From NCBI GenBank assembly GCA_020639195.1, contig JACKHB010000006.1, forward strand, positions 197,840 through 261,839: a stretch of 64,000 bases of DNA. The letters run 5' to 3'. The DNA comes from Phycisphaeraceae bacterium. GTDB lineage: Bacteria; Planctomycetota; Phycisphaerae; Phycisphaerales; UBA1924. Under the pieces are notes generated by a model. That model was given only the letters and a program-made list of their open reading frames with translations. It searched no databases and had not been told where the DNA came from. Below, piece after piece: positions 27,253 to 34,880 of the stretch. The position numbers and the translations under genes are program-made. How positions within the stretch are numbered: position 1 is the stretch's first letter; each line of letters starts with the position of its first letter.

Positions 27253-27615
27253 CTACTCGTATCCGAAGGCGGGGTCGGCCGGCCCCTTCTCGCGGAGGGC
27301 GTGACACTCGATGAGGGCGTCCTCGTAGACGAAGTCGCTCGCCGCGCGGTGGCGGCGTCCGTGCGCGGGGACGATGCAGCCGCGCTCCTTGAGGAAGGCC
27401 AGGGCGGTGAAGACCTGGCTGAACGGGGCGTCGATCTGCTCGCGCAGCATCTCGCCGGTGAAGGTGGCCGCGCCGAGCTGCTCGATGGCGTAGGCCACAT
27501 CCTTGTAGACCTGCTCGGTGCAGGTGTGCTCGTAGGGCTCCCCGCGCCGGGGAACAACGCGCCGGAAGAGGACGCCGTCCTCGAAGGCGAAGGTCGCGTC
27601 GCGCTCAGCGGTCAT
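27253..27615 (-). CDS. Hypothetical small protein
   Basis: A 120-residue soluble protein. The middle part (VYKDVAYAIEQLGAATFTGE, then FSQVFTALAFLKERGCI) has the helical spacing of a winged-helix DNA-binding domain. I know no family name. The ATG at 27615 is preceded by the stop region of the zinc-ribbon gene, with which it overlaps by 11 bases, so the two share an operon with the HARE-HTH gene. Confidence 0.55.
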   Translation of the reverse strand: MTAERDATFAFEDGVLFRRVVPRRGEPYEHTCTEQVYKDVAYAIEQLGAATFTGEMLREQIDAPFSQVFTALAFLKERGCIVPAHGRRHRAASDFVYEDALIECHALREKGPADPAFGYE

Positions 27616-27766
27616 CGCGTGGACCTCCCGGCTCGTAGACCGTCTTGCAGCGCTGGCACTCGACGCGCTCGTCGTCGAGCCAGACGAGCAGGTCCGCGTT
27701 GCGCTCGCCGCAGTTGGGGCACGCGTCCTCCGGCGCGACGAAGTTGTCGTTGGAGTTCGCGTCCAT
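27605..27766 (-). CDS. Small zinc-ribbon protein
   Basis: A 53-residue protein with two Cys pairs: EDACPNCGERNADLLVWLDD and ERVECQRCKTVYEP. CPNC and CQRC, 22 residues apart, form a zinc ribbon, seen in many small nucleic-acid-binding proteins. It begins at the ATG at 27766, two bases after the stop of the HARE-HTH gene at 27769. A longer in-frame start at 27901 is not needed. Confidence 0.65.
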   Translation of the reverse strand: MDANSNDNFVAPEDACPNCGERNADLLVWLDDERVECQRCKTVYEPGGPRDDR

Positions 27767-27768
27767 TC

Positions 27769-28218
27769 TCAGGCCCCCTTCGCAGTGGTGAAGAGGCCGC
27801 GGTCGTGCCTGGCAAAGCGGGCGTCCTTCCCCTTCTTGGCGATCTCGCGGATGATGGCGGCGTAGAGCGTGGCCTCGGGCGTCTTGCCGCTCGTCTTCCA
27901 CCCCGCGGCAATGGCGCGCTCGGCGATGGTCTTGGCGTTCAGCGGCTCGTCCGCGTCGGCGAGGATCTTGGCCGCCAAGTCGAGCCCGCTGACGCGCTTC
28001 GGCTTGCGCTCCTTCGGGGCCTTGGCGGTCGTGGTCGCCTTGGCGGTCGCGGGCTTCGCGGGGTCAGTGCCCGGCGACTTGGCCTTGGCGGCCTGGGCCG
28101 CCTTGGTCCGCTGCGCGCCCTCGGCGCGAGCGGCGCTCTTGGACATGCGCGGCTTCTTCGGGGCGGGCTTGCGAGTGGTCTTCTTCGTCGTCTTCTTCGC
28201 GGTCTTCTTCGTTGCCAT
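27769..28218 (-). CDS. Lysine/alanine-rich HARE-HTH protein (histone H1-like)
   Basis: A 149-residue very basic protein. The N-terminal 80 residues are a low-complexity tail of Lys, Ala and Thr (KKTAKKTTKKTTRKPAPKKP), like the tails of histone H1. The C-terminal part, SGLDLAAKILADADEPLNAK followed by TIAERAIAAGWKTSGKTPEA and LYAAIIREIAKKGKDARFAR, is a HARE-HTH (winged helix) domain. Fusions of this kind are expected to bind or compact DNA. It heads a small leftward operon. The start is at 28218 with AGGAGA just upstream. Confidence 0.75.
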   Translation of the reverse strand: MATKKTAKKTTKKTTRKPAPKKPRMSKSAARAEGAQRTKAAQAAKAKSPGTDPAKPATAKATTTAKAPKERKPKRVSGLDLAAKILADADEPLNAKTIAERAIAAGWKTSGKTPEATLYAAIIREIAKKGKDARFARHDRGLFTTAKGA

Positions 28219-28277
28219 GCTGATTCTCCTTCTGCATGGTGGGAACAGGAACGCGCCCGCACGCTGCGGGCGCTGGT

Positions 28278-28532
28278 GTCAGCAGCCGGCGACGCGCTCG
28301 ATCTCGCTCAGCACGTCATGGATCATCGAGTTGGTGGCGTTCGGCTCGCCGCGCGCGTCGTCCCGCAGATGACCTTCGCGGCGTTGTACGCGACGGCGTA
28401 CCGCTCTTCGCGGCTGTCGTCGCGGGCGACCTCGATCTCGACGTTGTTGGCGATCACGACCGCGCCGCTCTCAGTGCGGCGGACCTCGACATCCCCCTCG
28501 ACGCCTTCGATGACGATCTGCTTGATGAACAT
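28278..28532 (-). pseudogene. Small protein gene with a probable frameshift near its end
   Basis: From the ATG at 28532 (AAGGAGG upstream) the frame gives MFIKQIVIEGVEGDVEVRRT and NNVEIEVARDDSREERYAVA, then NAAKVICG. The frame then ends at 28323 with a meaningless tail, but a neighbouring frame continues DDARGEPNATNSMIHDVLSE and IERVAGC to a stop near 28278. A single-base indel at about 28370 explains this. The intact protein would be about 85 residues. I know no family. Confidence 0.5.
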
Positions 28533-28671
28533 GGGCGTGCCTCCTTCTGGTCCTCTATGCCAGCGGCTCTCCGCCGGCGTGGGGCACATGAGGGCCGGCA
28601 TGTCCCCGGATTGCAAGGCCATTCCGGAGGAATCTGCGCATGTGGGCGACCGCCTACATGGAGGCGGCGAC

Positions 28672-28880
28672 ATGTCCGAACAGGCGCCTAGCCGGCAGGC
28701 CGAAACCAGGACAAGTCCCCGGCTGAACCCGGCGGCGATGCCCGTGGCCGACGCGGCGCGCATGCTCTTGCGCGCGGGTGGGCAGCGCGTCACGGAGGAC
28801 ATGTTGCGCGCCGACGAACCCGGACAGCACGGTCAACCTCGAGCAGTACGCCGCGTGGCTCATCGACGAGCCGCGAACGT
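28672..28880 (+). pseudogene. Frameshifted small gene, HTH-like
   Basis: A start at 28672 gives MSEQAPSRQAETRTSPRLNP, AAMPVADAARMLLRAGGQRV and TEDMLRAD; after a frame change near 28816 the sequence continues TNPDSTVNLEQYAAWLIDEP. This reads as a short DNA-binding-like domain of about 70 residues in two frames. The frameshift resembles those in the primase gene and supports either decay of the element or sequence errors. Confidence 0.45.
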
Positions 28881-29144
28881 CGGTTCGGCGCGATTGCCAT
28901 TGCGGTGCCCCAAACGCCTGCATCTTCGCCGGCGCTATGTTTGGACTTGCGGCGCCCGGCAAGAAGATCGGCGGGGCCATGACACAGACAGTCGTCTGCC
29001 CCGACGACCTGTCCCACGGGCTCAGCGGGGGCTGGGAAGATCGTCGTATTTCGTCCCTCGATGATGACGTTTGCATCGCCGGGCATCTGGGACGCCGCGT
29101 TCACCATGGCGGTCACGCGCACTCATTCGTCCCGGCTCCGGGGC
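28881..29144. other. Region between element and Mo-cofactor genes; weak PAAR-like resemblance
   Basis: No confident gene in 264 bases. On the minus strand a frame with GDANVIIEGRNTTI and ADDCLCHGPADLL faintly resembles PAAR-type tip proteins, but the match is too weak to name and the frame would need a shift. The border between the mobile element and the mobA operon lies about here. Confidence 0.25.
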
Positions 29145-29732
29145 TCATGCATCCGACGCATGCGCGCGCTGCAACGCCTCGAGCGTGTTGACCTGGCGTA
29201 TCGGAAGCAATCCCACCGACTCGATCGGCGCCACCGTGATGCGCGCGAACAGGCTCTGAAATGAGCCGCTTTCCTTGAGCGCACGGCAATCGAGTAAGCG
29301 TGAGTGGTACAGGCCGGGAAAGGGCTGCCAGACCTTGCTCCGTGCAGTAATGGCATCCGCGTCGGGCACGCGTCGTTGCTGGTTGAAGAGTGCGGTGATC
29401 CAGGATCCGTCGATCCCGAGCATGTCGCAACTGCACAGGAGGATCCACCCTGCCTGTCGGTGCGTCAGCGCGGTCCGCAGGCCGCCAACGGGCCCCTGGT
29501 CCGGCTTGAGGTCACCGATCGTGTCAAGACCGAGGTCGGCGTACTGGTCGTCGCGCTTGCCGACGACCGTTATCTTGAAACCCAGTCCAACGAGTTGATC
29601 CGACAGCGCCAGAATGAGGGGGCGGCCGTGGAGTGTGGCGCGGGCTTTGTCGCTGCCGAACCGCCGGCTGTTGCCCCCGGCGAGAATGTAGGCGGGGACT
29701 CCGGATCTGTCGTTTGTGTGTGTATGTGTCAT
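29145..29732 (-). CDS. mobA: Molybdenum cofactor guanylyltransferase
   Basis: MobA adds GMP to molybdopterin to form the bis-MGD cofactor used by nitrate reductase-type enzymes such as the one at 37518-39845. The 195-residue protein has the nucleotide-binding start AYILAGGNSRRFGSDKA, DLKPDQGPVGGLRTAL and CDMLGIDGSW (the metal/GTP site). It is the last gene of the leftward operon, 19 bases after the TauE-like gene. Confidence 0.93.
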   Translation of the reverse strand: MTHTHTNDRSGVPAYILAGGNSRRFGSDKARATLHGRPLILALSDQLVGLGFKITVVGKRDDQYADLGLDTIGDLKPDQGPVGGLRTALTHRQAGWILLCSCDMLGIDGSWITALFNQQRRVPDADAITARSKVWQPFPGLYHSRLLDCRALKESGSFQSLFARITVAPIESVGLLPIRQVNTLEALQRAHASDA

Positions 29733-29751
29733 AATTACGAGCCACGGTGTT

Positions 29752-30504
29752 CTAAGCTAAGGTGCTCGCGCCCAACTTGAACGCAGCACCGAGGAGCACG
29801 AACGCGAGGATCCGGCGGAACAAGATTCCGCTGAGTTTCGTCGCCCCCAGGTGAGCCCCGATCCAGCCTCCGACGAGTACGGCAGGCACAAAGAAAAGGA
29901 TCTCGGAGACAAGGACCGGCGGTCTGCCGAACTGGATGGTCAGCCCGATCAGGCCGGCGATCGACGAGACCAGGATGAACGCGGCGGAGACGGCGGCGGT
30001 TTCCTTGGGCGTTGCCCATCGCATGATGAGGAGCACCGGGCTCAGGAAGATGCCGCCGCCCACACCGATCAGCCCCGAGAGCAGGCCGATGGCGGCTCCG
30101 ATCGGCAGGGTTGCTCGCAGTTTCGGCGGGGGCTGCCCAGCCTGTGCTTCCGATTTCGACGTCGGCATGGCCATGCGGAAGGCCGCAAAAACGAGGACGA
30201 ACGAGACGGCGAGGTTGAAGGCGCGTTGGTCGAGGGCGCCGAAGGCGCCGGCAAGGAGCGCACAGGGCGCTGCCGCGGCGGCGAAACGGGCGAGCAGATC
30301 GGCCCGAAAGCGCGTGGATCGGGCGAAATGAATCAGGGCGATGGTCGAGACCCCAATGTTCAGTGAGAGCGCCGTCGCCCGAACCTGATCGGCCGGCGCG
30401 CCGGAGAGCGCGAGCACCGTGAGGTAGCCAGACGCCCCTCCGTGCCCGACCGAGGCGTAGAGCATTGCGATGAGGCAAAGCACAGCCGCCAGCGCAAAGA
30501 CCAC
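29752..30504 (-). CDS. TauE/SafE family sulfite exporter-like permease
   Basis: A 250-residue integral membrane protein of seven or eight helices. It has the family's two duplicated motifs, YASVGHGGASGYLTVL near the N-terminus and IGLLSGLIGVGGGIFLSPVL in the middle. Members export sulfite, sulfoacetate or other organic acid anions. Here it lies between mog (3 bases away) and mobA (19 bases away), so it is cotranscribed with Mo-cofactor genes; an oxyanion role, perhaps sulfite from the APS reductase of the divergent operon, is inferred. It starts with GTG. Confidence 0.85.
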   Translation of the reverse strand: MVFALAAVLCLIAMLYASVGHGGASGYLTVLALSGAPADQVRATALSLNIGVSTIALIHFARSTRFRADLLARFAAAAAPCALLAGAFGALDQRAFNLAVSFVLVFAAFRMAMPTSKSEAQAGQPPPKLRATLPIGAAIGLLSGLIGVGGGIFLSPVLLIMRWATPKETAAVSAAFILVSSIAGLIGLTIQFGRPPVLVSEILFFVPAVLVGGWIGAHLGATKLSGILFRRILAFVLLGAAFKLGASTLA

Positions 30505-30507
30505 TTT

Positions 30508-31053
30508 TCAGTCCTCGTGCTCGATGACTCGGCCGGTCACGGCGTCGGAACCGGGCCGGCCGTCGTCCTGGACCTCGCCGCGCAGGGTTTCGATCGCGTG
30601 GGGGAGGATGGGGAGGACGGCCTCGAATGATTCGATCGCGCCGCGGACCGATCCGGGCAGGTTGATGATCAGCGATCGGTTGCACACCCCGGCCTCGCCC
30701 CGCGAGAGGTAGGCGCGCGATGTGATCCTAGAGCACTCGGCGCGGATCATCTCCATGAGCCCACTGTGACGGCGCTGGATGACGGCGAGCGTCGCCTCGG
30801 GCGTGACATCGCGTGGGGCGAGCCCGGTGCCGCCGGTCGTGAGAATGAGATCGGGAGGGGGCTTCATCGACGCGAGCTCCTTGAGCGTCCCGCTGATCTG
30901 CGGAGTCTCGTCGGGCACGCAGCGGAGGGGCAGCGTCTCGGCCCCCAGGTGTTCGCACGAAAGTCGGACGAGCGCGGGGCCGGAGAGGTCCTCCGCCTGC
31001 CCGCGCGAGCACCGGTCGCTGATCGTCACGACGGCGACGAGTGGCGGTTTCAT
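30508..31053 (-). CDS. mog: Molybdenum cofactor biosynthesis protein, MoaB/Mog family
   Basis: A 181-residue protein of the molybdopterin adenylyltransferase fold that prepares MPT for molybdenum insertion. Motifs: VVTISDRCSRGQAEDLSGPA, LILTTGGTGLAPRDVTPEA (the GGTG-x-x-P-RD-x-TPE signature) and LIINLPGSVRGAIESFEAVL. The ATG overlaps the moaC stop by 4 bases. Mog and MoaB cannot be separated confidently by sequence alone. Confidence 0.9.
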   Translation of the reverse strand: MKPPLVAVVTISDRCSRGQAEDLSGPALVRLSCEHLGAETLPLRCVPDETPQISGTLKELASMKPPPDLILTTGGTGLAPRDVTPEATLAVIQRRHSGLMEMIRAECSRITSRAYLSRGEAGVCNRSLIINLPGSVRGAIESFEAVLPILPHAIETLRGEVQDDGRPGSDAVTGRVIEHED

Positions 31054-31565
31054 CCAGGCTCCCCCCGCGGCTGTTGAGCTATTTCCGAGGCATCGTGCGC
31101 TCGGTATGTCCCGCCGCGCCCGCCCGTCTTTTCGAGCAGTCGGACGCCTTCAATTACCATCGACTTGTCCACCGCCTTGCCCATGTCGATCACGGTCAGG
31201 GCGGCGGCCATAACGGCCGCGAACGCCTCCATCTCGACACCGGTCGTCCAGGTGGCCGATGCCTCGGCCCGGATACGGACGCCGCCCGGGGCAAGCCCGA
31301 GCTGCACCTCGACATCTTCGAGCGGGATGGTGTGACAGAGCGGGATGAGTTCGTCGGTGCGCTTGGCGGCCTGGATGCCGGCGATCTGGGCGATCCGCAG
31401 GATGCTGCCTTTGGCGAGGTCGTCCGCCCGGATCCGCTGTAGCAGGGCGTCACTGCAGCGGACGAACCCCTCCGCCACCGCACGACGCCTGGTCGCTGGC
31501 TTGGAGCCGACATCCACCATGCGTGCTTCGCCGGATTGGTCGAGATGGGTCAATGGATCGCTCAT
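31050..31565 (-). CDS. moaC: Cyclic pyranopterin monophosphate synthase
   Basis: MoaC with MoaA converts GTP to cPMP, the first step of Mo-cofactor synthesis. The 171-residue protein starts MSDPLTHLDQSGEARMVDVG and has the family motifs KGSILRIAQIAGIQAAKRTD, ELIPLCHTIPLEDVEV, and EMEAFAAVMAAALTVIDMGK followed by AVDKSMVIEGVRLLEKTGG. The ATG at 31565 is preferred over a longer frame from 31757. It lies 40 bases after moeA and overlaps mog by 4 bases. Confidence 0.94.
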   Translation of the reverse strand: MSDPLTHLDQSGEARMVDVGSKPATRRRAVAEGFVRCSDALLQRIRADDLAKGSILRIAQIAGIQAAKRTDELIPLCHTIPLEDVEVQLGLAPGGVRIRAEASATWTTGVEMEAFAAVMAAALTVIDMGKAVDKSMVIEGVRLLEKTGGRGGTYRAHDASEIAQQPRGEPG

Positions 31566-31605
31566 CGACAGGGGCTCCGGGTCGCGGTCGACGGGATGCG
31601 GGTGA

Positions 31606-32808
31606 TCAGTCGTTCCACGGAATGTAACAGCGGACGCCGCGTGCGGTATGACCGGCAGGGACCTCGACGAATCCGTCCGAGCGGGCGGCGGCGATCCAAT
31701 CGCCCGAGCCGCGGCCCGCGACGAGTGCGGCCGTCCCGTCGGTTTGCAGTCGGACAAGCGGGTACCAGGTCAGCGACGGCGGCGCGCACGCGTCGCCCTT
31801 GACCTCGACGAAACCCGCCGGGGCGAGTTCATCCATTCCCGCGCGCACACGGAGCGCGGGCAGCGCCAGGAGAGCCGCCGTGACCATCACGGACACTGGG
31901 TTGCCCGGCAGCCCCAGGACGGGCCGGCCCGACGGGTCGACCGCGCCGAGGACCGGCTTGCCGGGCCGGATCGGGAGCTTGTGGAAGACCACCTTGATGC
32001 CCAGGTCCGCCAGCACGCGGGGGACGTGGTCGTGATCGCCGGCGGAAACGCCGCCCGTGATGATCAGTGCATCGTTGTTGTCGAGGAGGGCGCGTGCCGC
32101 TTCGGCGATCGTCCGCGGATTGTCGCCCGCGCGAAGTCGCTCGACGCTGCCGATCCACGAACGGCCGGACAGCATCGCTTGGAGGGCCGGGCCGTTGCTG
32201 TCGCGGAGGCTCCATTCCTCGGGCCGTTCATTGGCTGCGAGCACCTCGTCGCCGGTGACGAGCACGCCGACGCGGAGTGGGCTTCGCGCCCGCACGGATG
32301 TCATGCCGCATGAGGCCATCGCGGACAGCACGACGGGTCCGATCGGTCGGCCGTCGCGACACACGATCTCGCCCGGCTGGCCGTTCTCGCCCCTACGCCG
32401 AATGTTCGCACCCTCGCGGACCTCGGCGTCGTGGAGCAGGGTGACGGTGTCGGCGTACTCTTCGAACCGCTCGCGCTGGACAACGGTGGTTGCGCCTTGG
32501 GGGACGGGGGCGCCGGTGAAGATGCGGATCGCGGCGTCTGGATCCGTCGCAAGAGCTGGGGCAGGGCGGCCGGGCAGTGCATCAGCAAGCACCCGCAGAG
32601 TGCCGTCGGGCGGGATGGGCATCCGGATCGCATAGCCGTCCATGGCGCTGACGTCGCAGGGCGGGCTCGGGCGATCGAGCACGATGTCCTCCGCCAGCAC
32701 CCGTCCGACCGACGCCTCCGCGGGGACGCTCTCGGCGTCGACCGGCATGATGCGGGCGCGAAGCGCAGCGATGGCCTCGGGGATCGTGTTGATCCGGTCG
32801 CCTCTCAT
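31606..32808 (-). CDS. moeA: Molybdopterin molybdenumtransferase
   Basis: MoeA inserts molybdenum into adenylated molybdopterin. The 400-residue length is normal. Seen: SPPCDVSAMDGYAIR near the N-terminus, IFTGAPVPQGATTVVQRE, GENIRRRGEN-like NIRRRGENGQPGEIV, VGVLVTGDEVL, ALIITGGVSAGDHDHVPRVL, VGLPGNPVSV-like LGLPGNPVSVMVTA and FHKLPIRPGKPVL. Its ATG overlaps the moaE stop by 4 bases. Confidence 0.94.
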   Translation of the reverse strand: MRGDRINTIPEAIAALRARIMPVDAESVPAEASVGRVLAEDIVLDRPSPPCDVSAMDGYAIRMPIPPDGTLRVLADALPGRPAPALATDPDAAIRIFTGAPVPQGATTVVQRERFEEYADTVTLLHDAEVREGANIRRRGENGQPGEIVCRDGRPIGPVVLSAMASCGMTSVRARSPLRVGVLVTGDEVLAANERPEEWSLRDSNGPALQAMLSGRSWIGSVERLRAGDNPRTIAEAARALLDNNDALIITGGVSAGDHDHVPRVLADLGIKVVFHKLPIRPGKPVLGAVDPSGRPVLGLPGNPVSVMVTAALLALPALRVRAGMDELAPAGFVEVKGDACAPPSLTWYPLVRLQTDGTAALVAGRGSGDWIAAARSDGFVEVPAGHTARGVRCYIPWND

Positions 32809-33206
32809 GTGCTGCCCTCTTCAACCACCGCAAATACCGGCCGCTTCCAGATGGGCACGTCCTGTTTCATGCGATCGATGAACGACGCCATCGCGCTCAA
32901 GGCTTGGGCCCGATGCGGGGAAGCGACCACCAGGCGGAAGGATCGTTCGCCGACATGCACCGTCCCGGTGCTGTGCTCGACGGTGATCGCGGTCAGGCCG
33001 TGCTCTTCGAGAACTTGCCGGGCGAGTTCGCGGAGCATGTTGTCGGCCATCGGCCGGTAGGCCTCATACTCGAGCGCCAGCAGCGGACGCCCGTCCTCGA
33101 TCGGCCGGACGACGCCCTCGAATTGCACGACAGCCCCCGCGTCCGCGCGGGTGTCCGGCGCGGCGGCGTCCAGGGGTCGTGGCACGATCTCGACACGCAC
33201 GCTCAT
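32805..33206 (-). CDS. moaE: Molybdopterin synthase catalytic subunit
   Basis: MoaE with MoaD converts cPMP to molybdopterin by adding two sulfurs. The 133-residue protein has VVQFEGVVRPIEDGRPLLAL, EYEAYRPMADNML, STGTVHVGERSFRLVVASPH and MKQDVPIWKRPVFAVVEEGS, which holds the K-x-x-x-x-W-K-P/R active-site segment. The start at 33206 overlaps moaD by 4 bases; a longer frame to 33236 adds an unmatched leader. Confidence 0.93.
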   Translation of the reverse strand: MSVRVEIVPRPLDAAAPDTRADAGAVVQFEGVVRPIEDGRPLLALEYEAYRPMADNMLRELARQVLEEHGLTAITVEHSTGTVHVGERSFRLVVASPHRAQALSAMASFIDRMKQDVPIWKRPVFAVVEEGST

Positions 33207-33454
33207 CCACCGCCCACCAGTCCGATGATCACGCATTCGTCGGATTCGCGTACCGGCTGCTCAGGGCGGGCGCGCCGTTCGTTCACGGCAAGAATCGCCG
33301 CCGAGAGCATCCCGCTCATCGGCGGGTACTCCGTTCGGATCGCCGCCAGGACTTCGCCCGCGGTCACCTCGTCGCGCTCGGGAAAGGCGAGGGTCAGGGC
33401 ATCGGCGCCCGCGGCATCGGCGTAGGGCCCGAAGAGGAGCACGCGCACGTTCAC
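33203..33454 (-). CDS. moaD: Molybdopterin synthase sulfur carrier subunit
   Basis: An 83-residue ubiquitin-like protein ending in ECVIIGLVGGG; the terminal Gly-Gly is what is thiocarboxylated to donate sulfur. It begins VNVRVLLFGPYADAAGADAL from a GTG at 33454 that overlaps the stop of the AhpD-like gene (GTGA). It overlaps moaE by 4 bases, so MoaD and MoaE are made together. Confidence 0.92.
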   Translation of the reverse strand: MNVRVLLFGPYADAAGADALTLAFPERDEVTAGEVLAAIRTEYPPMSGMLSAAILAVNERRARPEQPVRESDECVIIGLVGGG

Positions 33455-33825
33455 GATCCGCTCCCTGCAAATGGGTCCGATCTTGTCGAGCAATCATGCT
33501 CGTCCGCATCGCGCTCGAACTGCTGGTTCGCCCAGCTCCAGGCGGCGACGGTGCGGGGAAAGCCCACGGTGTTCATGCCCAGCAGGATCGCCTGCTCGAT
33601 CTCCTCGCGCGTCGCGCCGGCTTGAGTCGCCCGGCGCACGTGCGACCGCAGCGCGGACTCGAGGCCCGCGCCGAGGCTGATCCCGATCTTGATCAACGCG
33701 CACTGCTTCGTGTCGAGCGGTCCAAGCGATTCGACCTCCCGACCCACGCGCTGGTGGGCCTCGCCGAGCACGGGGAAGCGGGCGACGAAGTCCCGGAAGG
33801 TCTTGGGAGGTTGGGTCCTGTCCAT
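33451..33825 (-). CDS. Carboxymuconolactone decarboxylase/AhpD-like family protein
   Basis: A 124-residue alpha-helical protein of the AhpD/CMD fold. The core RVGREVESLGPLDTKQCALI, then IGISLGAGLESALRSHVRRA and EEIEQAILLGMNTVGFPRTV matches the family, but the CxxC pair of true AhpD peroxidase reductants is absent: only one Cys (in DTKQCALI) is present at the relevant place. Its role in a Mo-cofactor operon, between moaA (3 bases) and moaD (overlap), is unknown. Confidence 0.8.
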   Translation of the reverse strand: MDRTQPPKTFRDFVARFPVLGEAHQRVGREVESLGPLDTKQCALIKIGISLGAGLESALRSHVRRATQAGATREEIEQAILLGMNTVGFPRTVAAWSWANQQFERDADEHDCSTRSDPFAGSGS

Positions 33826-33828
33826 CGA

Positions 33829-34854
33829 TCAGCCTCCGATGTGCGTCATGACCGCGTACCCGTCGTGCGGGTGCTCCTCGCGCTTTTGCTCCAGACCCTG
33901 CGCCAGAATCGCGTCGAGCAAGTCCGGATCGAACTCGCGACGCAGTGCCTCGAGAATCGAACCAGCGGGTTTGTCCATCAGACAAGGGTAGAGGCGTCCG
34001 TCGGCGGCGATCCGGATCCTGTTGCACGCGGCGCAGAAGTTGCAGCTCATCGGCGTGATGAACCCGATCACGGCCTCGGCTCCGTCGTCCAGGCGAACGC
34101 GGTAACGCCGCGCCGCGTCGTGGCCCTGCTCGATGGGCGTCCAGGAGCGGATGATCGGGTCGAGGATGCTTCGCATGTCCGCCTCGGGGACGTACCGCTG
34201 CTTCCACGACGATGCGAGCGGGCCCATCGGCATCAGTTCGATGAAACGGGCCTCGTAGTCGTTCGCGGCGGCGAAGCGAACGAGATCGGGCAGGTCCTTC
34301 TCGTTCTGCCCGCGCACCACCACGGTGTTGAGCCGGATCGGCCACAGCCCCGCGTCGCGGGCCGCGTCGAGGCCGCGGAGGACGCGTTCGAGCCCGTCCA
34401 CGCCGGTCAGTGCCGCAAAGCGCTGCGGATGGAGCGTGTCGAGGCTGATGTTGATCCGGCGCAGGCCAGCGTCGCGGTACTCGCGTGCGCGCCTGACGAG
34501 CGTCAGGCCATTGGTGGTCATTGCCACATCGCGCACGCCGTCGACGCCCGCGACGCGCCGGATGATCTCGGTCAGCTCGCGCCGACTGGTCGGATCGCCC
34601 CCTGTCAGGCGGACCTTCGTGAGCCCGTGCCGGTCGGCGAGGTGCTCGACGAGCCGCTGGATCTCATCGGGCGTGAGCGTCGGCTCGCCACGGATGCTGG
34701 CGATGCGTTCGGGGCGGCAATAGGTGCACCGCATCGAGCACGCCTTGGTGAGCGAGAGGCGGAGGTAGCCGACGCCCCGGCCGAGGCGGTCGACGAGCTT
34801 CCCCTCAGCCAAGGGCGATGCGGTGATCGAGGATGGGAGAACAGTCAGTTGCAT
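33829..34854 (-). CDS. moaA: GTP 3',8-cyclase
   Basis: A radical SAM enzyme that starts Mo-cofactor synthesis by rearranging GTP. The 341-residue length is normal. The SAM-binding cluster motif is ACSMRCTYCRPE, and the C-terminal second cluster has MSCNFCAACNRIRI with further Cys in LYPCLMD, which binds GTP. VRLTGGDPTSRRELTEI and NISLDTLHPQRF also fit; the usual GGEP is GGDP here. It starts at 34854 and is 26 bases after the TDT transporter. Confidence 0.95.
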   Translation of the reverse strand: MQLTVLPSSITASPLAEGKLVDRLGRGVGYLRLSLTKACSMRCTYCRPERIASIRGEPTLTPDEIQRLVEHLADRHGLTKVRLTGGDPTSRRELTEIIRRVAGVDGVRDVAMTTNGLTLVRRAREYRDAGLRRINISLDTLHPQRFAALTGVDGLERVLRGLDAARDAGLWPIRLNTVVVRGQNEKDLPDLVRFAAANDYEARFIELMPMGPLASSWKQRYVPEADMRSILDPIIRSWTPIEQGHDAARRYRVRLDDGAEAVIGFITPMSCNFCAACNRIRIAADGRLYPCLMDKPAGSILEALRREFDPDLLDAILAQGLEQKREEHPHDGYAVMTHIGG

Positions 34855-34880
34855 GAATCCTTCGGTTCTGCTAGGTCACT

